From contig NZ_CP060828.1 of the NCBI RefSeq assembly GCF_014489635.1, forward strand, positions 4,626,001 through 4,690,000: a stretch of DNA of 64,000 nt, in the 5' to 3' direction. How positions within the stretch are numbered: position 1 is the first letter of the stretch; every line of letters begins with the position of its first letter. The DNA is from Streptomyces roseirectus. GTDB lineage: Bacteria; Actinomycetota; Actinomycetes; Streptomycetales; Streptomycetaceae. Below the pieces are notes generated by a model. That model made no database searches and was not told where the DNA came from. It saw nothing but the letters and a program-made list of their open reading frames with translations. The translations under genes were made by a program, and so were the position numbers. This document shows, one piece after another, positions 8,781-16,648 of the stretch.

Positions 8781-9068
8781 TCAGACCGCGATCGCGACCT
8801 CGGCGAGGCCGCCCTGCTGGGCGACGACCGTGCGGTCGGCGGTGGCGCCGGGGACGAGGGCGCGGACGGTCCAGGTGCCTTCGGCCGCGTAGAAGCGGAA
8901 CTGGCCCGTGGCGGAGGTGGGGACCTCCGCCGTGAACTCACCGGTCGAGTCCAGGAGGCGGACGTAACCGGTCACCGGCTCACCGTCCCGCGTCACCTGG
9001 CCCTGGATCGTCGTCTCACCGGGCTTGATCGTCGAGGCGTCGGGGCCGCCGGCCTTCGCTCCACACAT
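8781..9068 (-). CDS. DUF1416 protein
   Basis: 95 residues from MCGAKAGG. A second ATG six bases upstream exists, but GGAG spacing favours this one. The sequence matches DUF1416, a small actinobacterial family found directly downstream of the thiosulfate sulfurtransferase gene. It has a transthyretin/carboxypeptidase-regulatory-like beta sandwich pattern (TTIQGQVTRDGEPVTGYVRLLD, FRFYAAEGTWTVRALV). The near-N-terminal cysteine is conserved in the family. The gap to the sulfurtransferase is about 30 bases, so it is the last gene of the sulfur operon. The role in sulfur transfer is inferred from context. Confidence 0.88.
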   Translation of the reverse strand: MCGAKAGGPDASTIKPGETTIQGQVTRDGEPVTGYVRLLDSTGEFTAEVPTSATGQFRFYAAEGTWTVRALVPGATADRTVVAQQGGLAEVAIAV

Positions 9069-9100
9069 GGTCATACTCCAGAGGTCGTCGGTCTGACGGG

Positions 9101-9940
9101 TTACTTGTTGGCGCCGAGCTCGATCGGGACGCCGACGAGGCTGCCGTACTCGGTCCAGGAGCCGTCGTAGTTCTTGACGTTCTCGACACCCAGCAGCTCG
9201 TGCAGCACGAACCAGGTCAGCGCGGACCGCTCACCGATCCGGCAGTACGCGATCGTGTCCTTCGCGAGGTCGACCTGCTCCTCGGCGTACAGCTCCTTCA
9301 GCTCGTCGTCCGACTTGAAGGTGCCGTCGTCGTTCGCGTTCTTCGACCACGGGATGTTGCGCGCGGACGGCACGTGGCCGGGGCGCTGCGACTGCTCCTG
9401 CGGCAGGTGCGCGGGGGCAAGCAGCTTGCCGGAGAACTCGTCGGGCGAGCGGACGTCGACGAGGTTCTGCGTGCCGATCGCGGCGACGACGTCGTCACGG
9501 AAGGCGCGGATCGCGGTGTTCTGCGGCTTGGCCTTGTACTCGGTGGTCGGCCGGGTGGGGACCTCTTCGACCAGCTCGCGGGCGTCCAGCTCCCACTTCT
9601 TGCGGCCGCCGTCGAGCAGCTTCACGTTCTCGTGGCCGTACAGCTTGAAGTACCAGTAGGCGTACGACGCGAACCAGTTGTTGTTGCCGCCGTACAGGAT
9701 GACCAGCGTGTCGTTGGCGATGCCCTTCGCGGACAGCAGCGCCTCGAAACCGGCCTGATCGACGAAGTCGCGGCGGACCGGGTCCTGGAGGTCCTTCGTC
9801 CAGTCGATCCGGATCGCGTTACGGATGTGGTTCTTCTCGTAGGCCGACGTGTCCTCGTCGACCTCGACGATCGCGATGTCGGCGTTGTCGAGGTTGGCCT
9901 CGACCCAGTCGGCGTCTACCAGGACGTCGCTGCGGCTCAT
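9101..9940 (-). CDS. thiosulfate sulfurtransferase (tandem rhodanese)
   Basis: 279 residues, ATG with GGAGGAG upstream. Two rhodanese domains: an inactive N-terminal one (about 10-125) and a C-terminal one with the active-site loop AYCRIGERSALTWF, where the Cys accepts the sulfane sulfur. It transfers sulfur from thiosulfate to cyanide or physiological thiols. In actinobacteria the gene is annotated cysA/sseA and tied to cysteine supply. It lies downstream of a 26-codon leader peptide with cysteine codons and upstream of DUF1416, indicating a cysteine-responsive operon. Length and motifs are standard for the family. Confidence 0.93.
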   Translation of the reverse strand: MSRSDVLVDADWVEANLDNADIAIVEVDEDTSAYEKNHIRNAIRIDWTKDLQDPVRRDFVDQAGFEALLSAKGIANDTLVILYGGNNNWFASYAYWYFKLYGHENVKLLDGGRKKWELDARELVEEVPTRPTTEYKAKPQNTAIRAFRDDVVAAIGTQNLVDVRSPDEFSGKLLAPAHLPQEQSQRPGHVPSARNIPWSKNANDDGTFKSDDELKELYAEEQVDLAKDTIAYCRIGERSALTWFVLHELLGVENVKNYDGSWTEYGSLVGVPIELGANK

Positions 9941-10057
9941 GCTCGTTCTCCTCCGGGGCAGTTGCGGCGGGGGTGCGAAGTGCGGGTGAGTGCGCGCGGG
10001 CTGCGCCGTGCGGATACGGGAGCGGGCGCGCGGGTGCCCCTGACAGGGCCGGCGAGT

Positions 10058-10138
10058 TCAGGAAGCGTTACAGAGCATGGCGGCGACGCGGCACAGGTCT
10101 ACTGCCCGCCGCTTCGTGAGATCCGCCTGTCGCTTCAT
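10058..10138 (-). CDS. cysteine-type leader peptide of the sulfurtransferase operon
   Basis: A 26-codon frame beginning MKRQADLTKRR and ending with Cys codons at positions 16 and 23 (DLCRVAAMLC) plus NAS. It lies 117 bases upstream of the rhodanese gene on the same strand. I recall very similar MKRQADLTKRRAVDLCR peptides annotated as putative leader peptides before sulfur genes in many streptomycetes. A -10-like TACGAT ends only 7 bases before the ATG and a -35-like GTGACA sits 18 bases further up, so the transcript is probably leaderless. The likely role is ribosome-mediated sensing of charged tRNA-Cys. I did not find an obvious terminator/antiterminator pair after it. Confidence 0.8.
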   Translation of the reverse strand: MKRQADLTKRRAVDLCRVAAMLCNAS

Positions 10139-10145
10139 GCCGTCG

Positions 10146-10175
10146 ATCGTAGGGACGGATCGGGCATGCTGTCAC
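10146..10175 (-). promoter_or_regulatory. sigma70-type promoter of the cysteine leader and sulfur operon
   Basis: Reading the minus strand: -35 GTGACA (10170-10175), 18-base spacer, -10 TACGAT (10146-10151), then 7 bases to the leader ATG at 10138. This spacing implies initiation at or next to the start codon. Confidence 0.6.
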
Positions 10176-10182
10176 CGGTGTG

Positions 10183-10222
10183 TCGTATGGCGAGATACGA
10201 TCGTCCACATGCCGAGATACAG
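10183..10222. promoter_or_regulatory. operator-like palindrome plus direct half-copy two turns away
   Basis: TCGTAT-6 bases-ATACGA at 10183-10200 is a perfect inverted repeat just upstream of the -35. A related ATGCCGAGATACAG at 10209-10222 repeats ATGGCGAGATACGA (10187-10200) at 11 of 14 positions, offset by 22 bases, i.e. two helical turns. Position upstream of the -35 suits an activator of the sulfur operon. The regulator is unknown. Confidence 0.5.
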
Positions 10223-10329
10223 GTAGCCCTGAAGTAGTACGGGACGGGACCCGTAGTACTCGGGAGGGGCCCCGCATCTACGGTACGGACGCCCCCGTCT
10301 CGCCAGTCGGACAGAACCCCGTACGACCC

Positions 10330-11061
10330 CTACCCCGCGAGTCGTACGTTCGAACCGCCCACCGTGATCTCCACGCCGTTCCGCGCCGGGACCACCTTGT
10401 CCAGCTTGATGCCGCCCGGCAGGTTCTCGATCCGCTGCTCGAAGTCGGTGATCTTCCGGACCTCGCCCTCGGCGGCGTCGACGCCCCCGAAGCTGGGCAG
10501 CGTGTCGGCGCGCACCTTCACCGTGTCACCGTCGACGGTCACGGTGCTCAGCACGGACGCGGGCGCCTTCTGGCCGAACGCGTCGATCTGGACGTCCACC
10601 TTGATCTTCCCGTTGCCTCCGTCGGACAGCCCGACCACCTCGGCGTCGACGCCCTGGATGATCTGCGTCGGCTCGGACTTCGCGGCCTTCAGCAGCTCGG
10701 CGTAGGAGATGCTGGCGGTGCCGCTCGCGGACGAGGCCGTCGCCGAGCTGAAGCTGGAGTCGAAGTCGACGCCCTTCATGCTCGCCTTCAGGTCGTCGAT
10801 CCTGATCGTCCCGCTGCTGGTCCCCGTCGCCGCGTCGTACTGCTTGATCCCGACCTCGACGTCGTCGAGCTGCCCGCCGAGCGCCTGCGTCAGGAACGGG
10901 AACCCCTTGATCGACACGTCCGGCGTCGCCGCCAGCCCCTCGTTCACCCTCAGCTTGTCCGCGGCCTCCCCCTCGGCGAAGTTCACCGCCAGCCGGTCGG
11001 CCAGCACGAACAACCCGCCCAGGACAACAACAACGATCAGAAGTATGCGAAGGCCGCGCAT
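10330..11061 (-). CDS. DUF2993 / LmeA-like exported lipid-binding protein
   Basis: 243 residues. An N-terminal hydrophobic helix (about 4-22, LRILLIVVVVLGGLFVLAD) acts as uncleaved anchor or signal. The remainder fits DUF2993, with a KGFPFLTQALGGQLDDVEV segment typical of this family and a long alternating-strand domain. The mycobacterial relative LmeA binds phosphoinositides in the periplasm and affects lipomannan elongation. In streptomycetes the role is not established. Transcribed alone after a long gap. The low-complexity SSATASSASGTAS insertion at about residues 105-118 lies between two predicted strands. Confidence 0.85.
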   Translation of the reverse strand: MRGLRILLIVVVVLGGLFVLADRLAVNFAEGEAADKLRVNEGLAATPDVSIKGFPFLTQALGGQLDDVEVGIKQYDAATGTSSGTIRIDDLKASMKGVDFDSSFSSATASSASGTASISYAELLKAAKSEPTQIIQGVDAEVVGLSDGGNGKIKVDVQIDAFGQKAPASVLSTVTVDGDTVKVRADTLPSFGGVDAAEGEVRKITDFEQRIENLPGGIKLDKVVPARNGVEITVGGSNVRLAG

Positions 11062-11708
11062 TGCAGTGGTTCCCCCAAAGAGTGCTGACCGGGACCCTGA
11101 GGACCCCTAGCCCTTACGGCCACCCACCGTAACTCTCTGGGGTGAGGTGCCCCGGAGACTGTCGAGCAGTTGTGACAGTGGGGAGGGGTGGGGCGAGCGG
11201 TACGGGGGGCTCGGCGCAGGTACGCCGGGTGGCGGGGGCCCGAGGCGGCCGGGGTCACCGGGCACGCACGGGTGGGTCGGCTGCATCACGCGCGGGAACT
11301 GTGCAGCCCTTGGGATAACCGCGTACACGCGGGCCGGCCTCGGGGGGCAAACGGCGGCGCGGACAGGCCCGAATGAGGAGGCACACACGCGCGCGTGGCC
11401 GACGCTTCGCCAGCCTGTCGGCCTTCGCCGAGCGCCGCCGCGCGGGCACCGGTGTGAGCGTGGGTGCGCACTGGCCCACAGCCCGGGACCACCGCTCCGG
11501 AACGGCGCGCGCGCACGCGCCGAGGCACCGGCAACTCCGCCGCCCCGGCATGAGGCCCCCCCGCACGAGGCCGGTCCGCAGCCAGGGCGGGGCCTCAGCC
11601 AGGAGCAGGGCCTCCGCCGGGGCGCACGCCGCGCCAGCGCCGGTACGCGCGTGGGCGCGCCGGCACTCAGCCCGGGGCCTGCCTTGTGGCGGGCCCCGAC
11701 CCCCGTTG
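11062..11708. other. 647-base gap, extremely GC-rich, no convincing gene
   Basis: Open frames in both directions run through this region (for example 11147-11782 plus strand), but their translations are Pro/Arg/Gly/Ala salad without conserved segments and they overlap the real gene at 11709. It includes a self-complementary GGCGCGCGCGCACGCGCC near 11503. The 3-prime side must contain the promoter of the DUF2993 gene. I see no RNA gene or repeat array. Confidence 0.5.
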
Positions 11709-13268
11709 CTAGCCCAGCGCCCGGCCCAGGACGTACACCGCGGGGGCGGCGAGGGACAGGGGGAGGGCGACGCCTGCCGTGAAGTGGACGAACCTCGATG
11801 GGTAGTCGTAGCTCGCGACGCGGTGGCCGATGAGGGCGCAGGCGGCTGCGCCCGCGCCGACGAGGGCACCCGGGGCGCCGACGTCGTTCATGCCGCCGAC
11901 GGCGATGCCCGCGCCGGCGGCGGCGAGGAGGGAGACGACGACGGAGGCGGGCGTCGGGAGGGGCAACGCGCGCGCGAAGATGGCCACGGCGACGGCGGCC
12001 GCGCCCACGGAGACGGCGTCGGAGTCGGCGCCGAGGTACCCCGTCGCGACGATCGCCAACGCGCTGCTCGCGACGGTGGCCATGAGGCCGTACATGCGCT
12101 CGTCGGGGTCCGCGTGGGACCGGAGCTGGAGGATCAGGCACAGCAGGACCCAGACGCCGAGCGTGCCCAGGATCGCGGCGGGCGCGTGCTCCTGGCCGAC
12201 GCCGAGCAGGACCGCGTCGGAGACCAGCGCGCCCAGGAACGCGAGCGCGATGCCCTGGCGCGCGGGCCACATCCCGTTCAGCCGGAACCAGCCCGCCGCC
12301 GTGACGCCCTGGAGCGCGACTAGCGGCAGCAGCAGCCCGTACATCCCGAACGGCGCCGTCCCGGCCAGCAGCAGGCCCAGCAGCGCCGTCAGCGCCGCCG
12401 GCTGCATCCCGGGCTCGATGATCGGCGAGCGCCCTTCGAGCCGGGCCCGCTGAGCATCGGTCACGCGCGCGTTCCCGGCGAGGGTGGCAGGCCCGTACCC
12501 GGGCCCGCCGCCCTGCGAGGACGCGGCGGAGGTCTCGCCCCCGCCGAAGGACGGCGCCCCCTGTCCGACACCCGAGCCCGCCGCCCCGGCGGACGGAGCC
12601 GACGGCCCAGCGGGCGAAGCCACCGGCCCAGCGGCCGAGACACCCTGCCCGGCGGGCGCGTACGCCCCGGCCTGAGCACCCCCCGCCGCGAAGCCCCCGG
12701 CACCCGCGCCGGACGCGTACGGCCCCGCCTGCGCCCCGCCCGGCACGAACCCACCGGACGACGCGTCGGGATGCCCAGCAGGCGCGTACGGCCCGGCAGC
12801 GGCCCCGGCGGTCCCGGCAGCACCGGCAGCACCGGCGGACGCGTACGGCCCGGCGGCAGCCCCCGCGTGCGCGCCGGGCGCATAACCTGCGGCACCCGCC
12901 GCGGCCGCGCCCTCGCGCGCGTACCCCCCGCTCTGCCCCGGCGCCCCGCCGCCCGCGTACCCGCCCGTCGGCGCGCCCTGCGCGGGCTGCTGCCAGGCGT
13001 ACGGGGACGGCGGCTCGGCGGCCGCCGCATACCCTGCGTCCGGGGGGCCGTCGTAGGACTGCTGGGGCGGCAGGTAGGCCGTCTCCTCGGCGGGCGACGG
13101 CATCTGGAGGGACGGCTGGACGGTCGTCTCCCAGGTCTGCCCCTGCCACTGCTGGGTGTCGTCCATGGGGTCGTAGCCCGGTCTGCCCGGCCCGCCCTGC
13201 TGCCCCGGCTGCCCCTGCTGGGGCCACTGCGTCGCGTACGGGTCGTAGGGACCCTGCTGGTCGGTCAT
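11709..13268 (-). CDS. multi-pass membrane protein with long Gln/Gly/Pro/Ala-rich N-terminus
   Basis: 519 residues from MTDQQGPYDPYATQW. The first about 260 residues are low complexity (QQGQPGQQGG, AGAYAPAG-like repeats), as in many actinobacterial membrane proteins. From about residue 285 a GNARVTDAQRARLEGRSPIIEPGMQPA linker leads into at least seven hydrophobic helices, ending near the C-terminus. The linker plus helices suggest a small integral-membrane family of unknown function. It is followed upstream on the same strand by a MoaD/ThiS-like gene only 7 bases away, so the two are co-transcribed. No transport or enzyme motif is visible. Confidence 0.8.
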   Translation of the reverse strand: MTDQQGPYDPYATQWPQQGQPGQQGGPGRPGYDPMDDTQQWQGQTWETTVQPSLQMPSPAEETAYLPPQQSYDGPPDAGYAAAAEPPSPYAWQQPAQGAPTGGYAGGGAPGQSGGYAREGAAAAGAAGYAPGAHAGAAAGPYASAGAAGAAGTAGAAAGPYAPAGHPDASSGGFVPGGAQAGPYASGAGAGGFAAGGAQAGAYAPAGQGVSAAGPVASPAGPSAPSAGAAGSGVGQGAPSFGGGETSAASSQGGGPGYGPATLAGNARVTDAQRARLEGRSPIIEPGMQPAALTALLGLLLAGTAPFGMYGLLLPLVALQGVTAAGWFRLNGMWPARQGIALAFLGALVSDAVLLGVGQEHAPAAILGTLGVWVLLCLILQLRSHADPDERMYGLMATVASSALAIVATGYLGADSDAVSVGAAAVAVAIFARALPLPTPASVVVSLLAAAGAGIAVGGMNDVGAPGALVGAGAAACALIGHRVASYDYPSRFVHFTAGVALPLSLAAPAVYVLGRALG

Positions 13269-13275
13269 CGGTGAC

Positions 13276-13530
13276 TCATCCTCCTGCGAACGGCGGGAGC
13301 ACCTCGACCGTGCCGCCCTCGGCCAGCCGTACCGTCTCATGCGCGCGCGTGCCGACGGGGTCACCGTCGACGAGGAAGGAGCATCGGCGCAGGACGCGTA
13401 CGAGTTCCCCGGGGTGTCGCTCGCGCACGGCGGCGAGCGCGTCCGCGAGCGTCACCGCGTCGTACGGCTCCTCCGCGACCTCGGCGGCGGCCTTCGCGGC
13501 GGCCCAGTAGCGCACGGTGACCTTTGGCAT
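13276..13530 (-). CDS. MoaD/ThiS-family ubiquitin-like sulfur carrier
   Basis: 84 residues from MPKVTVRYWAAAK. Beta-grasp pattern with the obligatory C-terminal Gly-Gly (LPPFAGG) that is thiocarboxylated in this family. Length is standard. MoaD carries sulfur for molybdopterin synthesis and ThiS for thiazole; related carriers supply cysteine or thiol metabolites in actinobacteria. No MoaE or adenylating enzyme lies in the window, so the pathway is undecided. The stop is 7 bases before the membrane-protein start, indicating an operon. A longer upstream frame is open but begins within a neighbouring gene; this ATG is the conserved start. Confidence 0.85.
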   Translation of the reverse strand: MPKVTVRYWAAAKAAAEVAEEPYDAVTLADALAAVRERHPGELVRVLRRCSFLVDGDPVGTRAHETVRLAEGGTVEVLPPFAGG

Positions 13531-13577
13531 CCGTTCCTCGAAACAGCGGTGAGCGATCGGTATCCGGACCACAAAGG

Positions 13578-14447
13578 CTAGCCCGCCCGTCTGACACTCC
13601 AGTCCCCGATGCGCCCCAGCAGCCCGTCGCTCACGGCGTGCTCGGCGTGCCCCATGCCGGACTCCAGCCACAGTTCCGCGTGCCCGGCGGCGGCCTCGGC
13701 GAGGCTGCGGGGGTGGTCGAGCGGGAAGTACCCGTCCCGGTCGCCGTGGACGACGAGCAGCGGCGTCGGCGCGATCCTGGCGGCGGCCTCTACGGGCGAC
13801 AGCGGCACGGGGTCCCACTCCTGGTGGTGGATGCGCGTCCCGAACCCGTAGCGCCCCACGAGCCGCCCCTCGGGCCGCATGACGAGCCAGTGCAGCCGCC
13901 GCATCGGCGCGGTCCCCCGGTAGTACCAGCGCGCGGGCGCGCTGACGGCGACGACGGCGTCCGCGTCGCCCGGGTGCAGCGCGGCGTGCCGCAGGGCGAC
14001 CGAGCCGCCCATGGAGAACCCGACGCTCACCACGCGCGCGTGCCCGAGTTCGCGCGCCCAGCGGACGGCCGCCGCGAGGTCGAGCACTTCCCGGTCGCCG
14101 ACGGTGGACCGCCCGCCGGAGGCGCCGTGCCCCCGGAACGAGAACGTGACGACGGACCCGTACCGTCGCAACGCCTCCGCCACCCTGCGCACGTGCGGCC
14201 GGTCCGCCGCCCCCGTGAACCCGTGGGAGACGACGAACGCGAGGTGATCACCGGGTGGACCGGAAGTGTCGTTCTCTCCGTCCCGCAGGGCGCCCGTTTC
14301 GTATACAACGGACCGAGGATCGTATACGGAATCGATCAGGACCCCGTCGGCGGTTGACAGAAACGTCCGCATAGGGGCGCTTCTGACCGTCTCGCCATTC
14401 GGACATACGGTGGAACGCGCCACACGACCTGCCGGACTGTCGCTCAT
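13578..14447 (-). CDS. alpha/beta hydrolase
   Basis: 289 residues from MSDSPAGRV, chosen because AGGAG lies nine bases upstream; another ATG 75 bases downstream ([11 protein letters not shown]) is possible. The fold is clear: oxyanion-side SHGFTG, nucleophile elbow GFSMGGS (Ser), acid in [11 protein letters not shown] (Asp) and catalytic His in GMGHAEHA. This is a soluble serine hydrolase, probably an esterase or lipase-like enzyme, substrate unknown. It lies divergent from glnR with a 155-base gap. Copies of a TTCGTATACAACG motif occur both inside its 5-prime end and in the gap. Confidence 0.9.
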   Translation of the reverse strand: MSDSPAGRVARSTVCPNGETVRSAPMRTFLSTADGVLIDSVYDPRSVVYETGALRDGENDTSGPPGDHLAFVVSHGFTGAADRPHVRRVAEALRRYGSVVTFSFRGHGASGGRSTVGDREVLDLAAAVRWARELGHARVVSVGFSMGGSVALRHAALHPGDADAVVAVSAPARWYYRGTAPMRRLHWLVMRPEGRLVGRYGFGTRIHHQEWDPVPLSPVEAAARIAPTPLLVVHGDRDGYFPLDHPRSLAEAAAGHAELWLESGMGHAEHAVSDGLLGRIGDWSVRRAG

Positions 14448-14514
14448 GTCGGCTATTCTCCTGGGCAGAGGACTCGGGCAGCGAAGCCCCCGGGTCCTTT
14501 TGTGCTTTCGGAAG

Positions 14515-14527
14515 CGTTGTATACGAA
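14515..14527. promoter_or_regulatory. GTATAC-centred operator-like site upstream of glnR
   Basis: CGTTGTATACGAA at 14515-14527, about 75 bases before the glnR start. Its reverse complement, TTCGTATACAACG, occurs exactly at 14298-14310, and a related TCGTATACGGA lies at 14320-14330. Near-palindromic GTATAC cores are typical of GntR- or TetR-type operators; which protein binds is unknown. Confidence 0.35.
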
Positions 14528-14602
14528 GCGGGAAACCGTGGGTGTACGGCGGATCCACAGTGCCGCACATGTCCTCGCAGGGACCGAGGAGGAACCGGAC
14601 GT

Positions 14603-15370
14603 ATGAGTTCTCTGCTGCTCCTGACCAATGCCCTCCAGCCGTCGACGGAGGTGCTTCCGGCCCTCGGCCTGCTCCTGCACAACGTGCGGGTGGCCCCGGC
14701 GGAGGGCCCCGCCCTCGTCGACACCCCGGGCGCCGACGTCATCCTGGTCGACGGCCGCCGCGACCTCCCCCAGGTCCGCAGCCTCTGCCAGCTGCTGCGC
14801 TCCACCGGCCCCGGCTGTCCGCTCGTCCTGGTCGTCACCGAGGGCGGCCTCGCCGCCGTCACGGCCGACTGGGGCATCGACGACGTCCTGCTCGACACGG
14901 CGGGCCCGGCGGAGGTCGAGGCGCGCCTGCGGCTCGCGATGGGCCGCCAGCAGATCGTCAACGACGACTCCCCCATGGAGATCCGCAACGGCGACCTGTC
15001 GGTCGACGAGGCGACCTACAGCGCGAAGCTGAAGGGCCGCGTGCTGGACCTCACCTTCAAGGAGTTCGAACTCCTCAAGTACCTCGCCCAGCACCCGGGC
15101 CGCGTCTTCACGCGCGCGCAGCTGCTCCAGGAGGTATGGGGGTACGACTACTTCGGAGGTACCCGTACCGTCGACGTACACGTCCGGCGCCTGCGCGCGA
15201 AGCTCGGCCCGGAGCACGAGTCGCTGATCGGGACCGTCCGGAACGTGGGTTATCGATTCGTTACGCCCGAGAAGGCCGAGCGCGTCTCCGAGGACACCAA
15301 GGCCAAGGCCGCCCCCGCAAACGCGGAGGATGCGGACGAGTCGGCCGTCACGGCGTCCGCCGAGGTGTAG
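14603..15370 (+). CDS. glnR: GlnR, orphan OmpR-type global nitrogen regulator
   Basis: 255 residues, ATG after GGACGT. Receiver-like N-terminus ([24 protein letters not shown], then [11 protein letters not shown]) with an atypical phosphorylation pocket, followed by a winged-helix DNA-binding domain ([31 protein letters not shown], then [14 protein letters not shown]). The sequence matches actinobacterial GlnR as I know it. GlnR activates ammonium assimilation (glnA, amtB-glnK) and represses others, as a dimer that does not depend on a cognate kinase. No kinase is adjacent here, as expected. The Ala-rich, charged C-terminal 30 residues are a variable tail. Regulation is probably from the divergent gap with the alpha/beta hydrolase. 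Confidence 0.93.
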   Translation: MSSLLLLTNALQPSTEVLPALGLLLHNVRVAPAEGPALVDTPGADVILVDGRRDLPQVRSLCQLLRSTGPGCPLVLVVTEGGLAAVTADWGIDDVLLDTAGPAEVEARLRLAMGRQQIVNDDSPMEIRNGDLSVDEATYSAKLKGRVLDLTFKEFELLKYLAQHPGRVFTRAQLLQEVWGYDYFGGTRTVDVHVRRLRAKLGPEHESLIGTVRNVGYRFVTPEKAERVSEDTKAKAAPANAEDADESAVTASAEV

Positions 15371-15466
15371 GCCCTGGTCGGACCGGGCGGCACCGGCGCG
15401 CGGTTACCGCTCGGTCACCTCCGATACGCCCTGCCCGGTCCGGGTTGATCCGCGTAGACTCCGCGC

Positions 15467-16489
15467 GTGGCCAAGGTGACGAGGGACGACGTAGCACGCC
15501 TGGCGGGGACGTCCACCGCCGTGGTCAGCTACGTCATCAACAACGGACCCCGGCCGGTCGCCCCGGCCACGCGCGAGCGTGTCCTCGCCGCGATCAAGGA
15601 ACTGGGGTACCGGCCCGACCGCGTCGCCCAGGCGATGGCGTCCCGCCGCACCGACCTCATAGGTCTCATCGTCCCCGACGCCCGCCAGCCGTACTTCGCG
15701 GAGATGGCGCACGCGGTGGAGCAGGCCGCGTCCGACCGCGGGAAGATGGTCCTCGTAGGCAATTCGGACTACGTCGCCGAGCGCGAGGTCCACTATCTGC
15801 GGGCCTTCCTCGGGATGCGGGTCTCCGGCCTCATCCTCGTCTCCCACGCCCTCAACGACCTGGCCGCCGCCGAGATCGAGGCGTGGGACGCCCGGGTCGT
15901 GCTGCTGCACGAACGCCCCGAGGCCATCGACGACGTCGCGGTCGTCCTGGACGACCTCAACGGCGCGCGCACCGCCGTCCGCCACCTCCTCGACCACGGG
16001 TACCCGTACGTCGCGTGTATGGGTGGCACGGCTGATACCCCGGCGGTAGGGGACCCGGTCTCCGACCACGTCGAGGGCTGGCGCCAGGCCATGGCCGAGG
16101 CCGGCGTCGCCACGGACGGCCGCCTCTTCGAGGCCCCCTACAACCGGTACGACGCCTATCGCGTCGCCCTCGGCATCCTCTCCGCGCCCGCGCGCCCCCC
16201 GGCCGTCTTCTGCTCCACCGACGACCAGGCCATCGGCGTCCTGCGGGCCGCGCGCGAACTGCGCATCGACGTGCCGGGTGAGCTCGCGGTCGTCGGCTTC
16301 GACGACATCAAGGAGGCCGCGCTGGCGGACCCGCCGCTGACGACGGTCGCGTCCGACCGCTCGGCGATGGCCCGCGCGGCGGTCGACCTCGTGCTGGACG
16401 ACGGGCTGCGGGTGGCGGGGTCGCGGCGCGAGCGCGTGAAGGTGTTCCCGTCGCGGTTGGTGACGCGGCGCTCCTGCGGGTGCCCCTAG
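15467..16489 (+). CDS. LacI-family transcription regulator
   Basis: 340 residues, GTG start ([16 protein letters not shown]). The N-terminal helix-turn-helix plus hinge (residues 1-60) is followed by a periplasmic-binding-protein-like ligand domain ([54 protein letters not shown]). It is a DNA-binding repressor for a sugar or nucleoside system. The only candidates in sight are its own promoter and the protease downstream, with no transport operon nearby. The C-terminus ends in RRSCGCP, the CGC tail common in LacI proteins. Ligand not predictable. Confidence 0.9.
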   Translation: MAKVTRDDVARLAGTSTAVVSYVINNGPRPVAPATRERVLAAIKELGYRPDRVAQAMASRRTDLIGLIVPDARQPYFAEMAHAVEQAASDRGKMVLVGNSDYVAEREVHYLRAFLGMRVSGLILVSHALNDLAAAEIEAWDARVVLLHERPEAIDDVAVVLDDLNGARTAVRHLLDHGYPYVACMGGTADTPAVGDPVSDHVEGWRQAMAEAGVATDGRLFEAPYNRYDAYRVALGILSAPARPPAVFCSTDDQAIGVLRAARELRIDVPGELAVVGFDDIKEAALADPPLTTVASDRSAMARAAVDLVLDDGLRVAGSRRERVKVFPSRLVTRRSCGCP

Positions 16490-16519
16490 GGTCGTACGGG
16501 TTTCCCCGTAGTACCCCCG

Positions 16520-16629
16520 TTTCTGAGAGGTTCCTGAGAGGCGGGGCAATTCGCCCTCGACGGCCTTTACGCAGGCCCGACGACGTTCTCGGGGCGTTCT
16601 CAGGGAGCACTCAGGAAGCTCTCATGGTC
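16520..16629. promoter_or_regulatory. clusters of 11-base-period CTCAGG repeats before the protease gene
   Basis: Four direct repeats of 11 bases: TTCTCGGGGCG (16586), TTCTCAGGGAG (16597), CACTCAGGAAG (16608), CTCTCATGGTC (16619). A second pair, CTGAGAGG at 16523 and 16534, is the same motif on the other strand. The 11-base phase is that expected for an OmpR-family regulator dimer array. The obvious candidate is the response regulator at 18157. Mycobacterial MprA uses similar loosely conserved tandem repeats (from memory). Confidence 0.65.
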
Positions 16630-16648
16630 GCGGACGAAGCTTTTTTCC

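Noticed and set aside
11107..13227. A 706-codon minus-strand frame over the membrane-protein gene
   Set aside because: Translation is Arg/Gly/Ala salad and antiphase to the real membrane-protein gene; a GC-bias shadow.
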